Shown here piece after piece: positions 9,519 to 18,393 of a DNA stretch of 64,000 bases. The stretch is from Sphingomonas sp. PP-CC-1A-547. GTDB taxonomy: Bacteria; Pseudomonadota; Alphaproteobacteria; Sphingomonadales; Sphingomonadaceae. The notes beneath the pieces were generated by a model. That model saw nothing but the letters and a program-made list of their open reading frames with translations. It was not told the DNA's origin and ran no database searches. Numbering within the stretch: position 1 is the stretch's first letter; every line of letters starts with the position of its first letter. Location of the stretch: assembly GCF_003610375.1 (NCBI RefSeq), contig NZ_RAPZ01000010.1, positions 1,138,773 to 1,202,772 on the forward strand, given 5' to 3'. Position numbers and translations under genes: made by a program.

Positions 9519-10852
9519 CCGATCCTCCCAAGACCCGCGAGCGGCGAGCCGAACCCGAGCTGCCAACGGACCGCGAGCATCACCGCGAACACCGCGCAGG
9601 CCGCCCCGATCGCCAGTGCGTCCTGTCGCCAGAAGCTCATCCGCACGCGGTGCAGGCCGACCGCGATATAGCCATATTGCAGCAGCTCGGTGACCGCGAC
9701 CGCGACGACCGCGCCGGGAAAGCCCGCGAGCCGGTGACCGGTCGGCAACAACACCGCAAGCGTCGCCAGCCGCATCATGTTGGCGACGCTCGCATAAAAA
9801 GGCCGCCCAGCGCTGAGCAGCAACGCCTCGTTGAGGTTGGACAATACCGCGAATACCGCACCGCCAAGCAGCACCGACAGCATCCAGCTCGCCGCCTGGT
9901 AGCGCGGGTCGTAGATGACCAGGATCAGGCCGTCCGCTACCGATGCCGTCAGTGCCAGCGCGGCGCAGACGCCGAGCGTGAACACCGCGCGCGAGCCGGC
10001 GATCGCCGCCATTTGCCCCACCCGGTCGCCTTCGGAAACGCTGGCCAGCGCGGGGAAGATGATCTGATAGCTCATCCGCCGCGCGAGCGTGGTCGGCAGC
10101 TCGGCGATCGCGCGCGCGATGCCGTAGATGCCGAGCAGCGCGAGCGGCGCGACCCGGCCGAGATACAGCCGGTCGAGATTGGTCGCGGCGTACATCACCA
10201 GCGAGGTGATCGCGATCCACTTGCCGAAATGGATGATGCGCCGAACGACGTCGCGGTCGAACCGGAGGCGCTGGCCGGGATCGGGCAGCAGATAGCTCAG
10301 CGCCGAGCGGATCGCGACCGCGAGGACGAGGCCGATGACCGGCGCCCAGACCGAGCGCAGCCACGCCGCCAGTGCGACCTGCACCGCGAACGCCAGCGCC
10401 TCGCACGACAGTTCGAACAGGTTGCGGCGGCGGACCTCCATCTGCTTGACCAGCACGAAGATCGCGGTCGAGTGCGCACCACCGATCATCGGTGACAGCG
10501 CCGCGACCAGGAAGATGCGGACGTCGATACCGTAGGCGTGCGCGAGAAACGGCGCGGCGATCAGGAAGACTGCGCTGAGCAGCACGCCGCGCAGATATTG
10601 CAGCGTCCAGGCGGTGTCGCGGAACTGGCGATCGAGCCCGTCGCGGTGGTGGATGATGTTCTGCTCGATCCCGACATCGGTCAGCAATTCGACGCCGAGG
10701 CGGATCGCGTTGACGACCACCATGACGCCCAGGATTTCCGGCGCGAGCAGATAAGCGAGGACGATGTTGAGCCCGAACTTCAGCCCGGCGGACACGACGA
10801 AGGTGCCCGCGGTCCAGACGAACTTGCCGAGATAGCCGGACGCGGTGCTCAT
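9515..10852 (-). CDS. Wzx-type oligosaccharide flippase
   Basis: A 445-residue protein with 12 or more predicted membrane helices and the MOP-superfamily pattern of polysaccharide flippases (FVVSAGLKFGLNIVLAYLLAPEILG near the N-terminus). It should move the undecaprenyl-linked repeat unit across the inner membrane. Both ends overlap neighbours by four bases (ATGA), placing it between the GT2 gene and a GT4 gene. This location supports a Wzx/Wzy-dependent pathway, although no co-polymerase (Wzc) is in the window. Confidence 0.85.
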   Translation of the reverse strand: MSTASGYLGKFVWTAGTFVVSAGLKFGLNIVLAYLLAPEILGVMVVVNAIRLGVELLTDVGIEQNIIHHRDGLDRQFRDTAWTLQYLRGVLLSAVFLIAAPFLAHAYGIDVRIFLVAALSPMIGGAHSTAIFVLVKQMEVRRRNLFELSCEALAFAVQVALAAWLRSVWAPVIGLVLAVAIRSALSYLLPDPGQRLRFDRDVVRRIIHFGKWIAITSLVMYAATNLDRLYLGRVAPLALLGIYGIARAIAELPTTLARRMSYQIIFPALASVSEGDRVGQMAAIAGSRAVFTLGVCAALALTASVADGLILVIYDPRYQAASWMLSVLLGGAVFAVLSNLNEALLLSAGRPFYASVANMMRLATLAVLLPTGHRLAGFPGAVVAVAVTELLQYGYIAVGLHRVRMSFWRQDALAIGAACAVFAVMLAVRWQLGFGSPLAGLGRIG

Positions 10853-11859
10853 CGCCCCGGCGCGGACAGGTCGCGCGCGGCAACGGGTGCATCGGCGGGA
10901 CGGCGCGGGCGGACGAGACCCTGGAGCATGCCGATCGCGATCACGTTCCACGTCACCAGCGAGTAGATCCCAACCCGCAGGCTCCGCCGGCGCATCGTCA
11001 GGAACGCGACCGGCAGCAGCACGACCGCGAGCAAGGCGATGCCCTGCCCCATCGCGAGCGCGACGAGCATCGCAAGCCACCAGCCATAGACGATCACGCT
11101 GTAGCGCAACTGGGCGAACTCGCGCAGGACCTGCGACCAGTGCGGGCGACCCCAGGCGGCGCGGATGACTTCGCCCGGCCCGCCGGCATAGCCGGTGCGC
11201 AACCGTCGCCACATCAGCTGGTAGCCGCCGGTCGCATGGCCGTGATGCTCGACCGCGGGCACGTCGATCCGCGCCAGTCGCCAGCCGTCCGCGCGCAACC
11301 GGGCGCCGAGCTCATATTCCTCGAACGCGTGGAGGTTGCGGTCGGCGAAATGCCCGACGCGCTGCACCGCGGCGACGCGGTACAGACCGCCGCAATCGAG
11401 GCGGTCGACATCGCCCGCCACCGCGCTTCCCTTAACGCGATCGTTGCGCGCGCGCAGTTCGAACTCGATGCTGTCGGTGTTGACCTCGCGCACGCGGCCA
11501 CCGACCGCCGCGTGACGGGGGTTCGCCTCGAGGAAGGCGATGCCTGCTTCGAGGAAGCCGGGGTCGAGGACCATGTCGCCGTCGAGCAGGTAGAAATAGT
11601 CGACGCCGGGGGTCTCGGACGCAGCCTGGAATGCGAGTTGTGCCCCCGTGCCGCAAGACCGCTCGGCAGGATCGGCAAGTTGCGCGATCCGCGTGCCGGG
11701 ATGTGCCTGCGCCAACGCTATCGTGGCGTCGGACGACCCGCTGTCCGCGAGCACGACCTGCCCGCCGCCGACGCGGTCGAGCGCGGCGCGCGCGCTGCCG
11801 ATCGCGGCGTCGATATACGCCGCCTCGTTCAGCGCCTTGATCCCGACTGCGACCGTCAC
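10849..11859 (-). CDS. GT2 family glycosyltransferase with C-terminal membrane segments
   Basis: A 336-residue protein. The GT-A fold starts with VAVGIKALNEAAYI, then LADSGSSDAT, then LLDGDMVL, where the DGD is the metal/nucleotide-binding DXD-type motif. About residues 245-315 contain two or three hydrophobic helices, so it is membrane attached. It starts with GTG overlapping the previous stop (GTGA). GT2 enzymes are inverting transferases. Probable role: an early or middle sugar addition in repeat-unit assembly. Confidence 0.85.
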   Translation of the reverse strand: MTVAVGIKALNEAAYIDAAIGSARAALDRVGGGQVVLADSGSSDATIALAQAHPGTRIAQLADPAERSCGTGAQLAFQAASETPGVDYFYLLDGDMVLDPGFLEAGIAFLEANPRHAAVGGRVREVNTDSIEFELRARNDRVKGSAVAGDVDRLDCGGLYRVAAVQRVGHFADRNLHAFEEYELGARLRADGWRLARIDVPAVEHHGHATGGYQLMWRRLRTGYAGGPGEVIRAAWGRPHWSQVLREFAQLRYSVIVYGWWLAMLVALAMGQGIALLAVVLLPVAFLTMRRRSLRVGIYSLVTWNVIAIGMLQGLVRPRRPADAPVAARDLSAPGR

Positions 11860-13028
11860 TCTGCCCCCGTATCCCCACGCGAGCGATAGCGTGCCAGATA
11901 CGCGGACGCCATCGCCTCCGGGCTGAAACTGCGGGCGAGGTCTGCGCCGTAGCGTGCCGCGGTGACGCGTGCGGTCGCCGGATCGTCGATCACCGCCGCC
12001 AGTTGCGCGCCGATCCCCGCGACGTCGTCGACTGGGGCCTTGAACGGATAGTCGGCCGGGATCGCCTCATCGAGACCGGGAGCATCGGTCGTCACCAGCG
12101 CGATACCTGCCATCAACACTTCTAGCGGGAGCAGCGCGAACCCCTCGAACCGTGACGGCAGCAGCACCGCGTCATACTCCTGCAGGCGTTCGGAGAGACG
12201 CTCGATCGGCGCAGTCATCCGGACGTCCCAGCCCTCCAGACCCTCCTCGAGCCCCTGCGCCACCGAGTTCCGCATCGCACCCGAGCCGGCGATCGTCACC
12301 ACGACGTCGCGGCGGATCGTGCGGGAATGGGCCTCTCGGAGGATAGCAGGCAACAGGTCGGCGCCCTTCTGGTGGACGAGCCGCCCCGCGAACAGCAGTC
12401 GTACCGAGCCTGCCTCCCTCTCGATCGGAGAAGTCGCCGGTGGCGACACGCCGTTGTAGATGACGTCGGCGAGCGGTCGGCGCCCGCGCGTGACGATCGC
12501 CGCATCGGCGGTGGCGGCGTTACGCGACACCGCCACCGCGTCGCCCTTGGCCAGCCGTTGCGTCACCCATCGGCCGATGCCGCCCCAGGCGATCCACAAC
12601 TCGCTGTTATGGACGGTGCGCAGCAACGGCGTGCGGCGGACGCGGCGCGAGATCAGGCCCGCCACCGCCAGCGTCAGTTCCGGTATCTCGGTATGGACAT
12701 GGATCAGGTCGGGCCGCTGCTCGGCAACCGCGCGCGCGAGCGACCGCGCCGCAAAGACCACGCCACCCGACTTAAACCCGCGCTCCGTGCCGAACCGGAA
12801 CGGCACGTGCCAGCGTTCCAGCCGCTCGGCCATGTCCTGCCCGACCTTGCTCAGCGGCGACTGGCGCAGCACCGCGAACAGCGAGAACTCGACCCGGTCG
12901 CGCAAGGCATCGATCAACCCCAGCGCGACATTCTCGGCGCCGCCCATGTCGAGATGCGTGATGACGTGCATCACGCGGAGGCGCGGCGCATCTGCCGCTT
13001 GCGAAGGCTCGTCGTTCGTACCCGTCAC
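11856..13028 (-). CDS. GT4 glycosyltransferase, first gene of the minus-strand operon
   Basis: The N-terminal strand VMHVITHLDMGGAENVALGLI is the typical beta-1 and donor-loop start of GT4 enzymes. Later LLFAGRLVHQKGADLLPAI and PSRFEGFALLPLEVLMAGI complete the GT-B fold. I chose the GTG at 13028 (390 residues) because it sits 18 residues before the first strand and has a purine-rich stretch upstream. An ATG at 13103 would add 25 residues rich in Arg. It is the promoter-proximal gene of the operon, divergent from the acyltransferase, so a promoter should lie in the short 13029-13133 gap. Confidence 0.8.
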   Translation of the reverse strand: MTGTNDEPSQAADAPRLRVMHVITHLDMGGAENVALGLIDALRDRVEFSLFAVLRQSPLSKVGQDMAERLERWHVPFRFGTERGFKSGGVVFAARSLARAVAEQRPDLIHVHTEIPELTLAVAGLISRRVRRTPLLRTVHNSELWIAWGGIGRWVTQRLAKGDAVAVSRNAATADAAIVTRGRRPLADVIYNGVSPPATSPIEREAGSVRLLFAGRLVHQKGADLLPAILREAHSRTIRRDVVVTIAGSGAMRNSVAQGLEEGLEGWDVRMTAPIERLSERLQEYDAVLLPSRFEGFALLPLEVLMAGIALVTTDAPGLDEAIPADYPFKAPVDDVAGIGAQLAAVIDDPATARVTAARYGADLARSFSPEAMASAYLARYRSRGDTGAE

Positions 13029-13133
13029 CAGATGATCCGCCCCCCGCCGCCGTCTGCGCGTAGCAACGCCCGGCAGGCGCGTCCATGCCGGCCCTAGCAG
13101 CATGCCGTCACCCGCTATAGACCGACGGCGCAA

Positions 13134-15092
13134 GTGGGGGCGTCGGTACAAGTGAGCGAGAGCATAGCGACAGGATCGGCCGCGCACGCAGGCACGCGAA
13201 CGTCGGCATCGCAGGACGGACGCACGCTCCGCTATCGGCCGGATATCGACGGACTGCGCGCGCTCGCGATCCTGCCCATCCTGCTCCTGCACTGCGGCGT
13301 GACGAAGTTGCGGGGCGGGTTCGTCGGGGTCGACATCTTCTTCGTGATCTCCGGGTTCCTGATCACCGCGATCATGGTGCGCGACATCGCCGAGGCGCGC
13401 TTCTCGATCGCGCGCTTCTATCGCCACCGGATCGTCCGCATCCTGCCCGCGCTGCTCGTGATGATGACCGTCACGCTCGCGCTCGGCTGCGTGCTCCTGC
13501 TGCCCAACCAGTTGCGCGACCTCGGGCGGAGTGCGGCGGCGACCAGCGTGTTCGGGTCGAATTTCTATTTCTACCTGACCTCAGACTATTTCGCGGCGGC
13601 ATCGGACGCAAAGCCGCTCGTCCACACCTGGTCGCTGGCGGTGGAGGAGCAATTCTATCTGCTCTACCCGCTGCTTCTGTGGTCACTCCGGGGGCTCTCC
13701 CGGCAGCGTCTCGCGCAGGTCATCGCCAGCTTCGCACTCGCCTCGTTCGCGATCGGAGGATGGCTGGCGACGACCTATCCTTCCGCCGCGTTCTTCCTGC
13801 TGCCCGCGCGAATCTGGGAATTGTCGCTTGGCGCGCTGGTCGCGCTCGGCGCCGTACCGATAATCGCGAACCGATCGATCCGCGCGGCCCTGTGCATCCT
13901 CGCCATCGCAGTGATCTCCGCGAGTTGCATCGCGATCAGCAGCGGCTGGCCGTTTCCCGTGCCCTTCGCGCTACCCCCTGCCGTCGCGGCCGCGGTGCTG
14001 CTGGCCTATGGCGGCGAGGGTCCGACGGCACGACTGCTCGGTGCGTGGCCGCTGCGGACGGTCGGATTGATCTCCTATTCGGCCTATCTCTGGCATCGCC
14101 CGATCATCGCCTTCTACCAGATCCGCCACGGCTCGACGCTCGCGCCGGTCGAGACTTTCGGGCTGCTCTGCGCGTCGCTTGGCGCGGCATGGCTGAGCTT
14201 TGCGCTGGTTGAGCGCCCGGCGAGCCGGCGCTGGCGCAGCGGATCAGGTCTTGCCCCGCACGCCGTCGCAGTCGTGCTGCTCGCGGCGATGACGATCGCC
14301 GGGCTGACGATCGCCGCCAGGGCCGACGACATCCGTCCGCTCTCGCCGCGCCAGGCGCTGGCCGCCAGCTATCTCGGCTGGGACTCGACGGACGCGGGCA
14401 AACGCCAATTCAGCACCGATCGCTGCTTCGTCTTGCCGACCGGCCGCCGCTTCTCGCCCGAGTGCCTGCAATTGTCGGCCACCAAGCCCAACATCGCGCT
14501 GTTCGGCGACAGCCACGGCGCGCATTTCTCGCAAGCGTTGCACACGCTTCTGCCGGGCGCGAACATCGTCCAGGTGACTGCGGCGGGGTGTCGACCACTG
14601 CTACACGGGAAGGGCCTGCCGACCTGTCGCACCACTATGGACGCCGCGTTCGGCACGTTGGATTTCGCGCGGATCGATACGGTTATCTTGTCTGCACGAT
14701 GGCTCGACTTCGAACAGCCGGCGTTGCTCGACACGATCCGCTGGCTGCGGATGCGGGACACGCGGGTCCTGGTGATCGGGCCCTCCGTCGAATACGACGT
14801 GGACCTTCCTGCGTTGATCGTGCGATCGGACGCGGATGCCGACCCGACGCTCGCGGACGGGTTTCGACTGATGGACCGTATCGCGCTCGATCGCGCGATG
14901 GCGGGGCCGGTCCGCGCAGCGGGCGCCGATTACGCCTCCGCCATCGACACGGAGTGTACCGGCACGACCTGCCGCCTGACCACCGCCGATGGCACGCCGC
15001 TACACTTCGATCATTCGCACTTCACGCCCGCCGGCGCCCAGGCCGCGCTGGCGGCGATCCTGGCCCGTCACCCGGTCATTCGCCGGCGGTAA
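13134..15092 (+). CDS. OafA/YrhL-type acyltransferase with SGNH domain
   Basis: A 652-residue protein with an acyltransferase-3 membrane domain at about 30-400: YRPDIDGLRALAILPILLLH carries the conserved His, followed by GGFVGVDIFFVISGFLIT. A periplasmic SGNH-like domain then starts with ALFGDSHGAHF and ends with a DHSHFTPAG motif, the Asp-x-x-His pair. Such proteins O-acetylate surface polysaccharides, using cytoplasmic acetyl-CoA passed across the membrane. It is the only plus-strand gene in the polysaccharide locus and overlaps the convergent wzy-like gene by 17 bases at its 3' end. The start is GTG 13134; GTG 13152 is an in-frame alternative. Confidence 0.85.
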   Translation: MGASVQVSESIATGSAAHAGTRTSASQDGRTLRYRPDIDGLRALAILPILLLHCGVTKLRGGFVGVDIFFVISGFLITAIMVRDIAEARFSIARFYRHRIVRILPALLVMMTVTLALGCVLLLPNQLRDLGRSAAATSVFGSNFYFYLTSDYFAAASDAKPLVHTWSLAVEEQFYLLYPLLLWSLRGLSRQRLAQVIASFALASFAIGGWLATTYPSAAFFLLPARIWELSLGALVALGAVPIIANRSIRAALCILAIAVISASCIAISSGWPFPVPFALPPAVAAAVLLAYGGEGPTARLLGAWPLRTVGLISYSAYLWHRPIIAFYQIRHGSTLAPVETFGLLCASLGAAWLSFALVERPASRRWRSGSGLAPHAVAVVLLAAMTIAGLTIAARADDIRPLSPRQALAASYLGWDSTDAGKRQFSTDRCFVLPTGRRFSPECLQLSATKPNIALFGDSHGAHFSQALHTLLPGANIVQVTAAGCRPLLHGKGLPTCRTTMDAAFGTLDFARIDTVILSARWLDFEQPALLDTIRWLRMRDTRVLVIGPSVEYDVDLPALIVRSDADADPTLADGFRLMDRIALDRAMAGPVRAAGADYASAIDTECTGTTCRLTTADGTPLHFDHSHFTPAGAQAALAAILARHPVIRRR

Positions 15093-16557
15093 GCACCGGG
15101 CGATGCTTGCGCTTGCGGCGACGCAGTTCGCGCATCACGTCGTCGCCCGCCTGTTTGACCGGCGCCGTCCGCTTGTCGTCCATCGTGCAATAATGCGCGA
15201 GCGCGACCGCGAAGAAGAAGATCGTGCTGACGATGCCGTCGCGCTCGAACAGGCCGCTCTCGGTGATGTTGTGACCGATGCAGAACATCAGCATCGCCGA
15301 GATCAGTGCGCCCCGCCCCTTCGCGACGTCCGCGCTCGCGAGCAGCCTCCCCAACGGCCAGACCGCCATCGCGAAGACCATCAGCAGCACGCCGGGAATA
15401 CCGACCGTCACGAGCTGGTCGATATACCCCGAATGGCCGACGGTGATCTTGGTGACATAGCCATGGCCGTATTCGAACACCGGGCTGCTGCCCTCGATGT
15501 TCCAGAAGGACCCGAAGCCTGCGCCGAGCAGGGGATGATCGCCAGCATAGTTCAGCAGCGCCCCCCAGATCTGACCACGGCCGGTAAATGCCTTTGGCTG
15601 TAGGAAGTTGGACTGGACCATGTCGGCATAGGCGCTGGTCAGGAACCAGAAGACCGATCCGACGATCATCAGGATCGGGATGATGTAGCGGCGCAGGCGG
15701 ATACTGACCGTCTCGAAGACGATGCCGCCGACCGAGGCGAGCACCACCATGCCACCCGACGTCTTCGACTGCGACCGGAACAGGAAATACCCCGCCACCA
15801 GAATCGCGAAGATGCGGATCGTCGGTCGGATACGCTTCGCATCGAACAGGAACATGATGATGCACAACGCGCACACCGCGCCGGCGAAGTTCTTGTGGCC
15901 GAGGAAGCCGCGCCAGTTGCCGATCAGCGCCATCGCCTGCTCTTCGCCCGCAAGATGAATGCCTACCATCGGATCCAGCACGACCACGAGATACGAGATC
16001 AGGATCGCGGCGAGCAGCGAATAGCGAAGCAGGTCGACGTTCAGTTGATAGCCGCCGTGCCGGACGAGACTGAACACCATCCACGCGACCAGCGTCGTCA
16101 GGAATACACGGCGGAATGCGGTGCCCGGGTCGAGCGCCCAGGATACGCTGATCCAGCACCATGCGAGTGCCAGCAGCATCGGCCAGGTGAACGCGACCAG
16201 CGACTTCGGACTCGCCGAGGGGCGGATCGCGAAGATCGTGCCGGCCAAGATCGCGAGATAGCCGATCTGTCGTATGGCGCTCCCGTCGCCGCCATTGCCG
16301 CCCTCGACATTGGTCATGATCGGACCGAGCATCACGAGGGAAATCAGCGCGATGATAGCGATCCGCAGCGGCATCAGGCGATCGCCAACGCCTCTCAGCA
16401 TCGGCGCGTCGTCGTCCGCATTGCCCTTGCCGAGCTTGGCGAGCCAGTCGCTGCCCGAATAGGCGTCCGCCTTCGACAGCGCCTTTGCGGTCCCGCCCAT
16501 GCCGGAGGATCGGTTCGCGCGTTCGGATCGGTTCGCGCTGTCGGGACCTGAAAGCAT
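15076..16557 (-). CDS. O-antigen ligase / Wzy-type polymerase, copy 2
   Basis: A 493-residue protein with an N-terminal hydrophilic tail of about 65 residues (MLSGPDSANRSERANRSSG) and then many membrane helices. The Wzy_C motif reads GRGQIWGALLNYAGDHPLLGAGFGSFW, followed by GHSGYIDQLVTVGIPG. It lies apart from the main operon, convergent with the acyltransferase. A second polymerase-like protein in one locus may set chain length, build a second polymer or act as a ligase; the sequence does not decide. Confidence 0.8.
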   Translation of the reverse strand: MLSGPDSANRSERANRSSGMGGTAKALSKADAYSGSDWLAKLGKGNADDDAPMLRGVGDRLMPLRIAIIALISLVMLGPIMTNVEGGNGGDGSAIRQIGYLAILAGTIFAIRPSASPKSLVAFTWPMLLALAWCWISVSWALDPGTAFRRVFLTTLVAWMVFSLVRHGGYQLNVDLLRYSLLAAILISYLVVVLDPMVGIHLAGEEQAMALIGNWRGFLGHKNFAGAVCALCIIMFLFDAKRIRPTIRIFAILVAGYFLFRSQSKTSGGMVVLASVGGIVFETVSIRLRRYIIPILMIVGSVFWFLTSAYADMVQSNFLQPKAFTGRGQIWGALLNYAGDHPLLGAGFGSFWNIEGSSPVFEYGHGYVTKITVGHSGYIDQLVTVGIPGVLLMVFAMAVWPLGRLLASADVAKGRGALISAMLMFCIGHNITESGLFERDGIVSTIFFFAVALAHYCTMDDKRTAPVKQAGDDVMRELRRRKRKHRPVLTAGE

Positions 16558-16893
16558 GCGGAAACTCTCTCGATAGGATGCATCGCAGCTACGACGCGTG
16601 CCGAACAGGTTGCGCGATAGCTATCGACGCGGCCGACGATACGCACGCGACCGTCACGTGAGTTCTATCCGCCGCGACGACAGGCGTCCAGCCGTCAGCG
16701 CCCGATGATCTCTTCGCCGTGCTTGCTTTGTTCATGCTCGGAAACTCTAATTTAGAGCAATCGAAATGGACCGATCTTCATCCGTTCCCACTTCCAATGT
16801 CGATTTTTACAATTTAATGGGCTGAAAACGTCTTTGGATGGTTGAACCCGATGTCGCACGTCGTTACGGCGTCCGCAGACAATGGAGTATACT
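16558..16893. other. Intergenic regulatory region between wzy copy 2 and mucR
   Basis: This 336-bp gap separates divergent genes. From about 16730 to 16835 it is markedly AT-richer than the surroundings, with A/T runs and a palindrome at 16745-16757. It should hold the promoters of both genes. MucR/Ros proteins bind AT-rich DNA and often their own promoter, so autoregulation and control of the polysaccharide gene from here are plausible. No coding frame is supported. Confidence 0.5.
16745..16757. promoter_or_regulatory. Candidate operator palindrome upstream of mucR
   Basis: CTCTAA-T-TTAGAG is a perfect 6+1+6 palindrome in the AT-rich part of the mucR upstream region, about 137 bp before the mucR start. 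Its symmetry suggests binding of a dimeric regulator. Identity of the regulator is unknown. Confidence 0.35.
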
Positions 16894-17397
16894 ATGGCCG
16901 AAGATACCACCGACCTGAATGCCGTCGAGCTGGCAACAGAACTGACGATCGCATGGCTCGGCAACCCGAATACCCGGAGTTCGGCTGATGACGTTCCCGC
17001 GTTTCTCGGCAAGATGCATGAGACGGTCGCGTCGTTGCTCGGCGCTACCACCGAAGCTGCTCCGGTCGAAGCTGCGACCGAATACACGCCTGCCGTAACG
17101 GCACGCAAATCGCTCGCGTCGAAGGATCACATCATCTCGATGATCGACGGCAAGTCGTACAAGACCTTGCGCCGTCACCTCGCGACGCACGGCATGACGC
17201 CGGCCGAGTACCGCGAACGTTATGGGCTGAAGCCCGATTACCCGATGGTCGCCGAGAACTACTCGGAGAGCCGTCGTGCGATGGCGAAGAAGATCGGCCT
17301 CGGACGCAAGCCCGGCCCGCGCAAGACCGAATCGGCGCCTGCCCAGCAGACGACGACGCGCAAGCGCAAGACGGACACTGCCGCCGCCGCTGAATAA
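16894..17397 (+). CDS. mucR: MucR/Ros-family transcriptional regulator lacking zinc-ligand cysteines
   Basis: A 167-residue protein with the MucR/Ros core at about 70-145: ARKSLASKDHIISMIDGK, TLRRHLATHGMTPAEYRERY and LKPDYPMVAENYSE. Classical Ros proteins bind zinc with two Cys and two His; here the cysteine positions fall in HIISMIDG and the protein has no Cys at all. The His of RRHLATH remain. The C-terminal tail is basic (Lys/Arg-rich). GGAG six bases before 16894 supports this start over 16882. MucR proteins repress or activate exopolysaccharide and motility genes in rhizobia, which fits its place between the two loci. Zinc-free folding is known for some Mesorhizobium homologues. Confidence 0.85.
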   Translation: MAEDTTDLNAVELATELTIAWLGNPNTRSSADDVPAFLGKMHETVASLLGATTEAAPVEAATEYTPAVTARKSLASKDHIISMIDGKSYKTLRRHLATHGMTPAEYRERYGLKPDYPMVAENYSESRRAMAKKIGLGRKPGPRKTESAPAQQTTTRKRKTDTAAAAE

Positions 17398-17417
17398 GCG
17401 ACGCAGCCAGTGACGAC

Positions 17418-17454
17418 AAAAAGGACCGGCGCCTCGCGGCACCGGTCCTTTTTT
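17418..17454 (+). terminator. Intrinsic terminator after mucR
   Basis: AAAAAGGACCGG at 17418-17429 pairs with CCGGTCCTTTTT at 17442-17453, giving a 12-bp stem followed by T residues. It is a strong rho-independent terminator for mucR. Its symmetric A/T flanks would also stop minus-strand transcripts leaving motB at 17484. Confidence 0.9.
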
Positions 17455-17483
17455 GTTGCGCGGAGCGTGAGAACGCGGCGGCG

Positions 17484-18389
17484 TTACTTGGCGAAGATTC
17501 CACGCCTGTAGAGCAACGTGATCGCAACGCGACGATTGCGCGGATCTGCAGGGTCTTTGACGATCAGCGGTTCGCGGTCGGCGACGCCTTCGATCCGCTC
17601 GAACCGCTCCTCCGGCGTGCCACCCGACAACAGCCGCCGACGCGTCGCCTCGGCGCGACCCGAAGACAGCATCCAGTTGTTCATCGCACGCGGGTCGCCA
17701 TACGGCACGCTGTCGGTATGGCCGCGGATCATGATCGGGTTCTGCATGCCCTGCACCGACCCTGCGATCATGCCGATCAACGCCGACGCTTCCGGATCGA
17801 GCGCCGTCGTGCCGAGCGCGAACATCGAATAATCCGCATCGTCGACCAGATCGATCCGCATGCCGTCTTGGGTCGGCACGAAGCGGACATGGTTTTGCAG
17901 CCGCGACAGTTTCGCATTGCCCGACATCTCGCCAAGCACGCGCCGACGCAGAGCCTGGAAGTTCTTCTGATCTTCCTTGGTCAGCGCATCACGGCTTTTC
18001 AGCGAACCCTTGGGCCCCGTCCCTGCCGATGGCCCACCGAGCCCGGCATCGGGAATCGCAAGCTGCGCCATGCTCGTCTGCCCGGGCTTCGGCCCGATGC
18101 GATTCTTGTCCAGGATCGATTCGCCGCCGAACAGCCCGCCGCCGCCGATCCCGAGCGAGCGCGTGTTGAGGATGGTCGGCGCGAAGTAATCGGCGATGCC
18201 CTTGCGCTGTTTCTCGGTGGTCGCGCCAACGATCCACAGCAACAAGAAGAACGCCATCATCGCGGTCACGAAATCGGCGTACGCAACTTTCCACGCGCCG
18301 CCGTGATGGCCGCCATGCGCCTCGATATAGATCTTCTTGACGATGACCTTGGGCGGCTGGTTCGTCCCATGAGGCGCGCGCGCGGCCAC
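17484..18389 (-). CDS. motB: Flagellar motor stator protein MotB
   Basis: A 301-residue protein. The single N-terminal helix contains AYADFVTAMMAFFLLLW, with the proton-binding Asp at residue 39. The C-terminal OmpA-like domain has the peptidoglycan-binding sequence IRGHTDSVPYG and NNWMLSSGRAEATRRRL. A long Gly/Ser-rich linker separates them. MotB anchors the MotA4-5:MotB2 stator to the cell wall. It lies four bases after motA in the same direction. Confidence 0.93.
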   Translation of the reverse strand: MAARAPHGTNQPPKVIVKKIYIEAHGGHHGGAWKVAYADFVTAMMAFFLLLWIVGATTEKQRKGIADYFAPTILNTRSLGIGGGGLFGGESILDKNRIGPKPGQTSMAQLAIPDAGLGGPSAGTGPKGSLKSRDALTKEDQKNFQALRRRVLGEMSGNAKLSRLQNHVRFVPTQDGMRIDLVDDADYSMFALGTTALDPEASALIGMIAGSVQGMQNPIMIRGHTDSVPYGDPRAMNNWMLSSGRAEATRRRLLSGGTPEERFERIEGVADREPLIVKDPADPRNRRVAITLLYRRGIFAK

Positions 18390-18393
18390 CGGA

